Source: Mesorhizobium sp. (lineage in GTDB: Bacteria > Pseudomonadota > Alphaproteobacteria > Rhizobiales > Rhizobiaceae). Taken from it: a stretch of DNA of 19,358 bases. The notes beneath the pieces are model-generated. The model was not told the DNA's origin, ran no database searches, and saw only the letters and a list, made by a program, of their open reading frames with translations. The position numbers were made by a program, and so were the translations under genes. Below, in pieces: positions 1-6,341 of the stretch. The stretch is taken from contig JAUYMV010000736.1 in assembly GCA_030698645.1 (NCBI GenBank), positions 1 to 19,358 on the forward strand, read 5' to 3'. Within the stretch, counting starts at the first letter, position 1. Each line of letters starts with the position of its first letter.

Positions 1-444
1 CGCTCGCGCCAGCGCGACGCGCTGGCGCTGGCCGCCGGAGAGCTGGCCCGGGCGCCGCGCGCCGTAACCGGGCAGCTTGACCATCTCGAGCGCCTCGGCG
101 GCGGCCCTGCGACGCGCCGCCTTGTCGACCCCCTTGACCATCAGGCCATAGGCGACGTTGTCGGCGACGTTGAGGTGCGGAAACAGCGCGTAGTCCTGGA
201 ACACGGTGTTGACGTTGCGCCGGTAGGGCGGCACGCCGACCGCGCTATCGCCGAAAATGGAAATGGCGCCGGCCGTCGGCTGCTCGAAGCCGGCGATCAG
301 GCGCAGGCACGTCGTCTTGCCCGAACCGGAGGGTCCGAGCATTGCGAAGAACTCGCCGGCGACGATCTCCAGATCGACCGCGTCGACAGCGCGCACACTG
401 CCGAAATGGCGCGATACCTTGGAGAAGGAGACGGCTGGGGTCAT
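1..444 (-). CDS. ABC transporter ATP-binding protein, polyamine (PotA) type, partial
   Basis: The N-terminal 148 residues of an ABC ATPase; the gene runs off the left edge. It should hydrolyse ATP on the cytoplasmic face to drive import of the ligand caught by the binding protein encoded upstream. Visible motifs are Walker A GPSGSGKTT (residues 37-45), the Q-loop at Q83 in VFQDYALFPH, and the signature LSGGQRQRVALARA (135-148), which meets the window edge. Walker B and the C-terminal TOBE region lie outside. GSGKTT plus FQDYALFPHLNV is typical of the spermidine/putrescine and Fe/sugar importer branch, and the PotD-like neighbour favours polyamines. ATG at 444 was chosen because no in-frame start precedes it; only a weak ribosome-binding site is visible. 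It is separated from the binding-protein gene by a palindromic repeat. The family call is firm; the substrate is inferred. Confidence 0.9.
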   Translation of the reverse strand, partial: MTPAVSFSKVSRHFGSVRAVDAVDLEIVAGEFFAMLGPSGSGKTTCLRLIAGFEQPTAGAISIFGDSAVGVPPYRRNVNTVFQDYALFPHLNVADNVAYGLMVKGVDKAARRRAAAEALEMVKLPGYGARRPGQLSGGQRQRVALARA

Positions 445-486
445 GGAATTGGCCAAACATGGTTTGCATAAGAGCGCGGCGTCCGA

Positions 487-590
487 CCTCCCCCTTGTGG
501 GGAGGTCGCGCCGAAGGCGCGGGTGGGGGTGCCTCGCGCAAATATCCCCCACGCCGACGCTTCGCGTCGACCCTCCCCACAAGGGGGAGG
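487..590. repeat. Cloverleaf-like palindromic intergenic repeat (RIME-like)
   Basis: Two perfect 19-base arms in inverted orientation (487-505 and 572-590, CCTCCCCCTTGTGGGGAGG and its complement) enclose two further hairpins: CGCGCC-GAA-GGCGCG at 507-521 and CGACGC-TTC-GCGTCG at 555-569. Folded, this gives a long stem carrying two side hairpins. The arm sequence resembles the repeated intergenic palindromes (RIME-like) known from rhizobial genomes; that assignment is from memory. It lies between two genes of one transporter on the minus strand, so it would be transcribed and could stabilise the upstream message or lower expression of the ATPase. Confidence 0.85.
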
Positions 591-599
591 GTAAGACGA

Positions 600-1757
600 T
601 CACCGCCCGCCGATGACGCCGATGTAGTCCGACACCCAGCGATAGTAGGGCACGCACTGGTCGTTCTGGCTGGCGCACTTCGACGTCGGCGTCGTCCAGA
701 AGTGGATCTTTTCGAAGTCATCGAGACCGTTCGCGGTGCAGCCTTCGGCGGTCTGCATGCCGCGCCCGTCGGTGCAGGCCGCGGGAACGGACGGATTGGC
801 TCCGAACCAGACCGACAGATCGCTCTGCAGGTTGGAGGCGAGGCTGTGCTCCATCCACATATAGGCGCAGTTCGGATTGGCCGCGTCGACATGCATCATC
901 GTCGTATCGGCCCAGCCCGTGGCGCCCTCGACCGGAATGGTCGAGGCGACCGGCTGCGTCTCGCTCTTCAGGATGTTGACCTGGAACGGCCACGATCCCG
1001 AAGCGACCACGCCTTCGTTCTTGAAATCGTCCATCTGGATGAAGGCGTCGTGCCAGTAGCGGCCGACCAGCTTGCGCTGCGCCCGCAGCAGTTCGAGCGC
1101 GGCCTTGTACTGGTCTTCGTTCAGCTCGTAGGGGCTCTTGATGCCGAGTTCCGGCTTGTGATGCATCAGATACTGCGCGGCGTCGGCGACGTGGATCGGA
1201 CCGTCATAGGCCTGCACGCGACCCTTGTTCGTCTTGCCGTCCGGCAGGTCCATTTCCTCGAACACGACGTTCCAGGAGGTTGGCGCCTCCTTGAAGACGT
1301 TGGTGTTGTACATCAGCACGTTCGGTCCCCACATGTAGGGCACGCCGTAGTGCACGCCGTCGACCGTGTGCCAGGGCGCGTTTTTCAGGCGGTCGTCGAC
1401 CGTCGACCAGCTCTTGACGAGGTCGACGTTGACGGGCTGCACGCGCTTCCCGGCCACGAGGCGCAGCGACGCGTCGCCCGATGCGGTAACCAGGTCGAAG
1501 CCGCCTTCGTTCATCAGCGCCACCATCTCGTCCGAGGTGTTGGCGGTCTTGACGTTGACCTTGCAGCCCGAGGCTTCCTCGAACTTGGTCACCCAGTCGA
1601 ATGTCTTGTCGGTTTCGCCGCGCTCGATATAGCCTGGCCATGCAACGATGTTGACCTGGCCCTCGGCCGCGCCGATTTCCTTGATTTGCGCGAATGCCGG
1701 CGCGGTGAATGCGACGGCGAGCGTCATGGCCGTACACGTCTTCAGAAACGACTTCAT
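600..1757 (-). CDS. ABC transporter substrate-binding protein, PotD/PotF-like (polyamine)
   Basis: A 385-residue periplasmic binding protein of the spermidine/putrescine family (COG0687 type). A signal peptide is clear: MKSF, a hydrophobic stretch, then AFA-Q with cleavage near residue 23. The mature part opens with VNIVAWPGYIERGETDKTFDW, the first strand and helix of the PotD fold, and continues with TSDEMVALMNEGGFDLVTAS, GVPYMWGPNVLMYNTNVF and the C-lobe, as expected for family length (about 350-390). ATG at 1757 was chosen over an ATG five codons upstream because GGGAGA lies eight bases before it and the signal peptide starts there. It delivers ligand to the membrane complex whose ATPase is encoded downstream at 444-1. 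The paired Cys near the C-terminus (CASQNDQC) may form a disulfide. Family certain; ligand inferred. Confidence 0.9.
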   Translation of the reverse strand: MKSFLKTCTAMTLAVAFTAPAFAQIKEIGAAEGQVNIVAWPGYIERGETDKTFDWVTKFEEASGCKVNVKTANTSDEMVALMNEGGFDLVTASGDASLRLVAGKRVQPVNVDLVKSWSTVDDRLKNAPWHTVDGVHYGVPYMWGPNVLMYNTNVFKEAPTSWNVVFEEMDLPDGKTNKGRVQAYDGPIHVADAAQYLMHHKPELGIKSPYELNEDQYKAALELLRAQRKLVGRYWHDAFIQMDDFKNEGVVASGSWPFQVNILKSETQPVASTIPVEGATGWADTTMMHVDAANPNCAYMWMEHSLASNLQSDLSVWFGANPSVPAACTDGRGMQTAEGCTANGLDDFEKIHFWTTPTSKCASQNDQCVPYYRWVSDYIGVIGGR

Positions 1758-1897
1758 GTCGATATCTCCCATTGAACGGGGCCGCTCTCAAAACGGCGGC
1801 GTGATCCCGCCTGAAGAGTGCCACGTCTGTTGGCCATCGCAAATTCATTTATCAGAATGGCGGTATCGGTTTTATCGATAGGTCGCGATGACAAGAG

Positions 1898-1920
1898 GCG
1901 GCCGTTCCGTAGGCGGCCGC
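1898..1920 (-). terminator. GC-rich hairpin just downstream of the Uma2 gene
   Basis: GCGGCCG (1898-1904) and CGGCCGC (1914-1920) form a 7-bp stem around a 9-base loop, 17 bases past the stop codon of the Uma2 gene. There is no T-tract after it on the minus strand, so intrinsic termination is only possible, and the hairpin may only protect the message end. Confidence 0.35.
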
Positions 1921-1936
1921 ATGGGCGTGGCAGAGG

Positions 1937-2551
1937 TCAGAACGTTTCGAGATGCGCGAGCCTGACTTCGAGGCCCGGCACAGAGGTCGATACCAGCGGC
2001 TCATCTTCCGCCGCCTGGATTATCTGCGCATAGCCTTCGAGGCGGGGGGCGCGATGCACATGGGTGACGCGCCTGACGGCGTCGATGACCCAGAGTTCCG
2101 GAATGCCGAACTGTGCGTAGATGAGAGCCTTGCGTCCCAAATCCCATCGCAGGCTTGAATCGGCGATTTCCACGGCAAGCAGCGCCGTGCGGGGATCAAG
2201 GGCTGCAAGTCCGTCGGCCTTGCGGAAGAAAATGAAGTCAGGCTCGACGAAGCTGTCCTCGCTGAGGCGGAAGGTTGTTTCCTGTGCGAACACGATATCC
2301 GCTGGTCGATTGGCCGCGAAATGCAGGTTCAAGGCAGTCTTCAAAACCTCATGCTGGATGCCCTTCGGATTCATGGGCACGATCTCCCCGCCGATCAGTT
2401 CGAACCGCTCGTCCTCGTCGAGGATGCCGGCCCGGGTCATCGCCTCGGTTTCCGCCACCGTCCAGCGCCGACGCTCCAGCCCCTCGGCGGCCCGCGTGGT
2501 GATCGGAAGTTCGGCCGAGCGAAGCTCGGGATTTCGGAAGAGCTGGTTCAT
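1937..2551 (-). CDS. Uma2 family endonuclease (DUF820)
   Basis: A 204-residue protein with the Uma2 (PD-(D/E)XK-like) core. Visible in order: FELIGGEIVPM (50-60), GIQHEVL (64-70), VEPDFIFF (102-109), LLAVEIADSSLRWD (124-137), K141 and Y145 in the KALIYAQFGIPELWVID block (141-157). The acidic E51, D105 and E128 plus K141 are the presumed catalytic set. These proteins are common as multiple copies in cyanobacteria and some proteobacteria; their cellular role is not settled, so only a nuclease fold is claimed. No good ribosome-binding site precedes ATG 2551, but the N-terminus is near the usual length. It borders the AT-rich island on the right, yet its own base composition is close to that of the host genes. 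Confidence 0.85.
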   Translation of the reverse strand: MNQLFRNPELRSAELPITTRAAEGLERRRWTVAETEAMTRAGILDEDERFELIGGEIVPMNPKGIQHEVLKTALNLHFAANRPADIVFAQETTFRLSEDSFVEPDFIFFRKADGLAALDPRTALLAVEIADSSLRWDLGRKALIYAQFGIPELWVIDAVRRVTHVHRAPRLEGYAQIIQAAEDEPLVSTSVPGLEVRLAHLETF

Positions 2552-2926
2552 GCCGATGAGAATAGCATCGTCTCCGAGGTCGGCAAACGGGTTTCGAGAA
2601 CGTGCGGCTTCGGCAGGAACCTGACGCTCGGTGGCGTAAGGGGGACTTCGTACTGCGCGGGACGAAACATTGAAGCAGAATACTATGATTCTGTTTCATA
2701 ATTCACCGTCTAGAAGTCCCCGCTGAACGGACCGTCAAGGGCAGCTTCGAGCCCAAATTGGACATTGGTTGGCGGTACGAAATCAGCTCGGTCGCGGCGC
2801 TCCGTGGCGATGATCGGATAGGTAGTCGGTATGGACTGGTTCGTAGGATTCTTTACCCTGAAGCAGGTTTGATAAATCATAGAAAGCAACCAGCAATTCT
2901 ATCAGCGATTAGTCAGATTTCAGCAG
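2552..2926. other. Non-coding stretch between Uma2 gene and the AT-rich gene
   Basis: 375 bases without a credible gene. Composition falls from host-like to AT-rich at about 2660. It holds a nested inverted repeat (2641-2721, annotated separately) and must contain the promoters of both flanking divergent genes, though no convincing -35/-10 pair was seen. The only longer frame (2758-3111, plus) overlaps the 2927 gene and looks like a shadow. Confidence 0.6.
2641..2721. repeat. Nested inverted repeat at left edge of AT-rich island
   Basis: Outer arms GGGGACTTC (2641-2649) and GAAGTCCCC (2713-2721) are perfect 9-base complements. Inside them TGAAGCAGAAT (2671-2681) faces ATTCTGTTTCA (2688-2698), an 11-bp stem with one G-T wobble and a six-base loop. 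The inner half-site TGAANCAGAAT recurs in the palindrome at 3695-3725. Confidence 0.75.
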
Positions 2927-3442
2927 ATGACAACAGAGAAGCCAACATCGAAGGAAATCCGCGACCGGATTTGCGACGAACTTTACCGCGAGATTGCACT
3001 TTTGGGTTTTTCCGAGCCGAAAGGGGGAAAGCTGCATTACCTGAAATCAACCGACAAGCATTGGAAAATATATCTCGAAGTCCACGTTGCGCAACGGTGG
3101 AGCGAATATAACGTCATGCCGATGTTCATTGTGAATTGGAGCAGGATTCGAGAAATCAAAAAGGAGATGGAACCCGAACGAAAGCATGGTCCACTGGTTG
3201 TTTGCGAAACTTTTTTTAATCTGATGACGGCTCACATAACATCGAGTGATCAAGATGCTTGGGAAAACCGCGAAAAATCGCAGGAGTTGTATGTACCCGA
3301 GACCGGCGATATTCAACCCGCTGTGATCAGAATATTAGATGTATTTTCCCGGTACGGTATCCCTTGGTTGAAAGAATGGTCGAACAAGGAAGACGCACGA
3401 CAATATGTTTTGAAGCATGGCGTACTAACTGCGTGGGGATAG
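2927..3442 (+). CDS. Hypothetical protein, AT-rich, possibly DUF4304-like
   Basis: A 171-residue soluble protein with no signal peptide or membrane segment. It has a mixed, natural composition with aromatic-rich strands (HWKIYLEVHVAQRW, YNVMPMFIVNW) and a closing segment FSRYGIPWLKEWSNKEDA. That last part and the strand pattern recall DUF4304 proteins, but this is a weak impression and no function is proposed. It is about 45% GC against about 65% for the flanks, and uses A/T-ending codons (AAA, GAA, ATA, TTT) that neighbours avoid, which points to transfer from another genome. ATG 2927 is the first ATG after the in-frame stop at 2873-2875; the ribosome-binding site is poor. The stop TAG at 3440 is followed in the same frame by an open stretch to 3595. 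Confidence 0.65.
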   Translation: MTTEKPTSKEIRDRICDELYREIALLGFSEPKGGKLHYLKSTDKHWKIYLEVHVAQRWSEYNVMPMFIVNWSRIREIKKEMEPERKHGPLVVCETFFNLMTAHITSSDQDAWENREKSQELYVPETGDIQPAVIRILDVFSRYGIPWLKEWSNKEDARQYVLKHGVLTAWG

Positions 3443-3463
3443 CTGACTACATTTGCCTTAATT

Positions 3464-3595
3464 ATGGAAACCAGAGGGACCGAAGATGCCTGCCGTTGGT
3501 TGAAGAGCCTCGAGGAACTGCCATCTATATATGCGCAAGAACAGGTTGAGTTTCTGAATGTAGAATATTGCGACGGCACTTGTGGCGTTAGCTAG
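3464..3595 (+). CDS. Small ORF (43 aa), same frame as the upstream AT-rich gene
   Basis: ATG 3464 opens 43 codons ending in TAG at 3593-3595. It begins METRGTEDACRWLKSLEELP and contains two C-terminal Cys (YCDGTCGVS). The frame is identical to that of the 2927-3442 gene: after its TAG (3440-3442), seven sense codons lead into this ATG. It may be a separate small gene, the broken C-terminal end of a longer ancestral protein, or a readthrough extension. No ribosome-binding site is obvious before ATG 3464, which favours the last two. A GTCGCC-CTCC-GGCGAC hairpin follows at 3611-3626 without a T-tract. No family recognised. Confidence 0.35.
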   Translation: METRGTEDACRWLKSLEELPSIYAQEQVEFLNVEYCDGTCGVS

Positions 3596-3694
3596 CCATC
3601 TTTGGCACAAGTCGCCCTCCGGCGACGTCGCACATTCGTTTCATTTGACGAGCACCGATTGGTCGCTTCGTCCGCATTGCCGACGCTCCCATCG

Positions 3695-3725
3695 GCTGAA
3701 ACAGAATTGGCAATTCTGATTCAGC
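3695..3725. repeat. 31-bp near-perfect palindrome at right edge of AT-rich island
   Basis: GCTGAA-A-CAGAATTG then a central G (3710) then CAATTCTG-A-TTCAGC: 15-base arms with one A/A mismatch. It lies 40 bases beyond the stop codon of the LysR gene and about 100 bases after the small ORF. Its half-site TGAAACAGAAT (3697-3707) is an exact inverted copy of 2688-2698. No T-tract follows on either strand, so it is not a standard terminator. Confidence 0.8.
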
Positions 3726-3764
3726 AGCCTGTCGGACGCATCATCACCAATCGCCACCGTCCCC

Positions 3765-4673
3765 TCACCGTCCCCGGATGCCTCGCTGCCCCTGCGCGAT
3801 GCCGATGAAGTCGCGCGCGGCCTGCGCCAGGCCGGAGCCGCGCCGCCACACCATGCCGACCTGCACGACCGGCAGCGCCCCCGACACGTCGCGGCTTTCG
3901 ATGCGGTCGCCTTCCAGCGACCATGGCCGGTAGACGAGGTCGGGCAGGAGCGCGACGCCCGCGCCCGTCGCGACGAGGCTGCGCACCGCCTCGACGGAGC
4001 GTGTGCGGAACGCCACGTGCGGCCGCGCCCCGAGCGCCATCAGCAGCTTGCCGGTGTTTTCCTCGATTTCGTCGACGGTCAGCATGATCAGCGGCTCGGC
4101 GGCGATGTCGGTCAGCCCGATGCTGTCGGCGCCGGCAAGCTTGTGGCCGAGCGGCAGCCAAAGACGGTAGGGCGAGACTTCGAGGATTTCGGCCTGCAGC
4201 GCCATCCTGTCGCGCAAATTGGAGATGACCATGACGGCGACGTCGAGCTCGCCGCCGATCAGGAGGTGCTCCAGATAGTCCCCATTGTCCTCGATCGCCG
4301 ATACCTCGACGCCCGGAAAGGCGCGCCGGTAGCGCGCCAGAAGATCGGAGAGGACATAGCCGGCGACGAGCGAGGTGACGCCGAGCTGAAGCCGCCCGGT
4401 GGCGGATTCCGCTTCTCCCGAAAACGTCCGCCGGGCGTCCGACACGTCGGCCAGGATCTTGGTGGCGTGGCGCAGGAACTGGTGGCCCTTGTGGGTGATC
4501 GCCAGGCCGCGCGGATGGCGGTCGAACAGGATGACGCCGAGATCGCCTTCCAGTTCCTTGATCGCCTCGGTGACCGCGGACTGCGAAATGGAGAGATTCT
4601 GCGCCGCGCGCGAGACCGAACCCTGCTCGGCGACGGCGATGAAATACTGCAGCTGGCGGATGGTGAAGGCCAT
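3765..4673 (-). CDS. LysR-family transcriptional regulator
   Basis: A 302-residue LysR-type regulator of standard length. The N-terminal winged helix-turn-helix is textbook: IRQLQYFIAVAEQGSVSRAA (5-24), then QNLSISQSAVTEAIKELE (25-42), then LGVILFDRHPRGLAIT. The rest is a periplasmic-binding-like effector domain with the usual linker helix, and carries GAGVALLPDLVYR near the C-terminus. ATG 4673 gives the canonical start (MAFTIRQLQYF); a TTG five codons upstream is possible but adds nothing conserved. It is transcribed away from the phosphotransferase gene across a 135-base gap, the usual arrangement for a LysR protein and its target, so it probably controls that gene as well as itself. The effector cannot be read from sequence. 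Confidence 0.92.
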   Translation of the reverse strand: MAFTIRQLQYFIAVAEQGSVSRAAQNLSISQSAVTEAIKELEGDLGVILFDRHPRGLAITHKGHQFLRHATKILADVSDARRTFSGEAESATGRLQLGVTSLVAGYVLSDLLARYRRAFPGVEVSAIEDNGDYLEHLLIGGELDVAVMVISNLRDRMALQAEILEVSPYRLWLPLGHKLAGADSIGLTDIAAEPLIMLTVDEIEENTGKLLMALGARPHVAFRTRSVEAVRSLVATGAGVALLPDLVYRPWSLEGDRIESRDVSGALPVVQVGMVWRRGSGLAQAARDFIGIAQGQRGIRGR

Positions 4674-4808
4674 GCCGCGACTTAACAATTACGCGAGGCC
4701 TATGGGAAGGCCACCGATACGTTGACAAGCCGGCGGCGCGGCGTGACAGTCGGGAGCGCTTCCGCCTCCCGGCGGAGACGGCGGCGCAGTGCCCGGGGAC
4801 ATCTACGC
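4674..4808. promoter_or_regulatory. Divergent promoter region, LysR / phosphotransferase
   Basis: 135 bases between two divergent starts. It holds an interrupted palindrome GGCCT-N6-AGGCC (4697-4712), a plausible regulator site, and TTGACA at 4722-4727, a perfect -35 consensus on the plus strand but without a good -10 at the normal distance. A classical T-N11-A LysR box was not clearly found. Confidence 0.35.
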
Positions 4809-5693
4809 ATGATTGACGCGCTGACCCGCGTATGGGTGCTTCCATTGTGGACCGGCCCGGTCGAGCCGAAGCCGATGACCGGCGGGCTGAGCAATCTCAG
4901 CTTCTTCGTCGAGGACGCCGGGCGCAAATATGTCGTGCGTTTCGGCCGCGACTATCCGTTCCACCACGTCTTCCGCGCACGCGAACTGATGGTGGCGCGC
5001 GCCGCCCACCGGGCCGGCTTTGGCCCCGAAATCGTCCATACCGGACCGGGCGTGATGGTCGGCTCCTATGTCGAGGCGGTCACCTGCTCGGGCGCCGCCG
5101 TGCGCGCCAATATCGGCCGCGTCGCGGACATCCTGCGGCGTTTCCATGAAACCATGCCGAGGCATATCTCGGGCGCCGGTTTCATGTACTGGCCGTTCCA
5201 CGTGATCCGCGACTATGCGCGCACCCTGAAGGCGGGCGAGCACCGCTTGGCCGACCGCCTCGCCGGCTTTGTCGAGCTCGGCAACGAAATGGAGCGCGCG
5301 CAGGTGCCGCTTCCGGTCGTCTTCGGTCACAACGACCTGATGCCGGAGAACATTCTCGACGATGGCGAGCGGCTCTGGTTCATCGACTATGAATATGCCG
5401 GCTTCACCACGCCGCTGTCGGACCTGGCGAACCTCGCCGGCAACGCGGATTTTTCAGACGCCGAATCCCGGGAGCTGCTTTCGGCCTATTTCGGCGCGCC
5501 CCCCGCGCCCGAGATCAGCCGCTCCTATGACGCCATGCTGTGCGCCGCGACGCTGCGCGAGGCGATGTGGGGCATGGTCTCGGAACTGCACATCGATATG
5601 CAGGACGTGGATTTCGAAAGCTACACCGCCAACAATCTCGCACGGTTCGACGCGGCGCTCGATCGCTACCGGACCCGTCACGGCAACGACTGA
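4809..5693 (+). CDS. Phosphotransferase of choline/ethanolamine kinase type
   Basis: A 294-residue small-molecule kinase of the protein-kinase-like phosphotransferase fold. It has a glycine-rich start GGLSNLSFFV (25-34) and YVVRFGRD (41-48) as the ATP-binding N-lobe. The catalytic loop is FGHNDLMPENIL (172-183), with H174, D176 and N181 placed as in choline kinases, and the metal-binding IDYEYAG (192-198) follows. The HNDLMPEN plus IDYEYAG pair is closer to choline/ethanolamine kinases and LicA than to aminoglycoside kinases. ATG 4809 was chosen because GGGGA lies nine bases upstream and the conserved fold starts soon after; an earlier in-frame start at 4722 would add an Arg-rich tail that looks like translated promoter. 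The substrate (choline, ethanolamine, a sugar) is not certain. Ends 15 bases from a convergent gene. Confidence 0.88.
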   Translation: MIDALTRVWVLPLWTGPVEPKPMTGGLSNLSFFVEDAGRKYVVRFGRDYPFHHVFRARELMVARAAHRAGFGPEIVHTGPGVMVGSYVEAVTCSGAAVRANIGRVADILRRFHETMPRHISGAGFMYWPFHVIRDYARTLKAGEHRLADRLAGFVELGNEMERAQVPLPVVFGHNDLMPENILDDGERLWFIDYEYAGFTTPLSDLANLAGNADFSDAESRELLSAYFGAPPAPEISRSYDAMLCAATLREAMWGMVSELHIDMQDVDFESYTANNLARFDAALDRYRTRHGND

Positions 5694-5708
5694 GGCCGTT
5701 CGGCGAGA

Positions 5709-6341
5709 TCAGAGAACCTCGAACACGAAGGCCTTCACCAGGACATCCGGCTCGGCGACCGCGAAGGCGCGGAAGGGCGGGCTCGCCTCGACGGCGCGCC
5801 AGCGGCCCGCCTGCTCCAGTTCGCGGAACTTGGCCTCGAAGCCGCCGCTGGCCAACACGGACAGGCGTACGGTGAAGACCGCGAAGCCGCCGCGCCGTGT
5901 GATTCGCACCAGTTCGTCGAGGCTCGCGGCCGGCGCATGGCCCTCGGTGAAGACGCCGGTCGACAGGAAGGCGGTGAAATGACCGTCCGGCCAGGGAAGC
6001 ACGTCGCCAAGCCTCCCCTGCCGCAGATCGGCATAGACCCCGCGTCCCCTGGCGAGGGCGAGCATGTCCTCAGACATATCGAGCCCTTCGATGTGCGCGT
6101 AGCCGAGAGCGGCAAGATAGGGGCCCGACAGGCCCGTCCCGCAGCCTGCGTCGAGCAGCTTCGCATCGGCCGGCGCGACGTGCCGGGCGACCCAGGCGGC
6201 GATGATGAACGGCAGCGCATAGCCGAGCGCCGCCGTCTCGCGGTCGTAGCCGTTCGACCAGGCGGCATAGGCGTCGGCAAGCTCGGACGCGCTCTTGGCC
6301 GCATAGACCTGCGCCAGTGCGTCGCTTTCATCGTGGCTCAT
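5709..6341 (-). CDS. Class I SAM-dependent methyltransferase (WBSCR27-like)
   Basis: A 210-residue Rossmann-fold methyltransferase. Motif I is LLDAGCGTGLSGPYLAALGY (62-81), followed by the acidic strand end GLDMSEDMLALA (86-97), GRLGDVLPWPDGHF and the post-motif segment LDELVRITRRGGFAVFTVR. Overall layout with an N-terminal helix (YAAWSNGYDRE) resembles the WBSCR27/METTL27 group, whose substrates are not known. ATG 6341 overlaps the permease stop codon (ATGA), so it is translationally coupled to the permease and clearly in the same operon. Whether methylation has anything to do with the transported amino acid is unknown. Stop is 15 bases from the convergent phosphotransferase stop, with no clear terminator between. 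Confidence 0.88.
   Translation of the reverse strand: MSHDESDALAQVYAAKSASELADAYAAWSNGYDRETAALGYALPFIIAAWVARHVAPADAKLLDAGCGTGLSGPYLAALGYAHIEGLDMSEDMLALARGRGVYADLRQGRLGDVLPWPDGHFTAFLSTGVFTEGHAPAASLDELVRITRRGGFAVFTVRLSVLASGGFEAKFRELEQAGRWRAVEASPPFRAFAVAEPDVLVKAFVFEVL

Noticed and set aside
487..590. The palindromic repeat as an intrinsic terminator or tRNA-like gene
   Set aside because: No T-tract, and no tRNA arms or anticodon loop can be fitted despite the cloverleaf-like outline.
342..1775. Long plus-strand open frame (477 codons) opposite the polyamine binding-protein gene
   Set aside because: Arg/His/Val/Asp-rich composition with no domain; it mirrors a clear binding-protein gene and is an effect of high GC.
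2758..3111. 117-codon plus-strand frame before and over the 2927 gene
   Set aside because: It overlaps the better gene in another frame, has an irregular composition and no ribosome-binding site.
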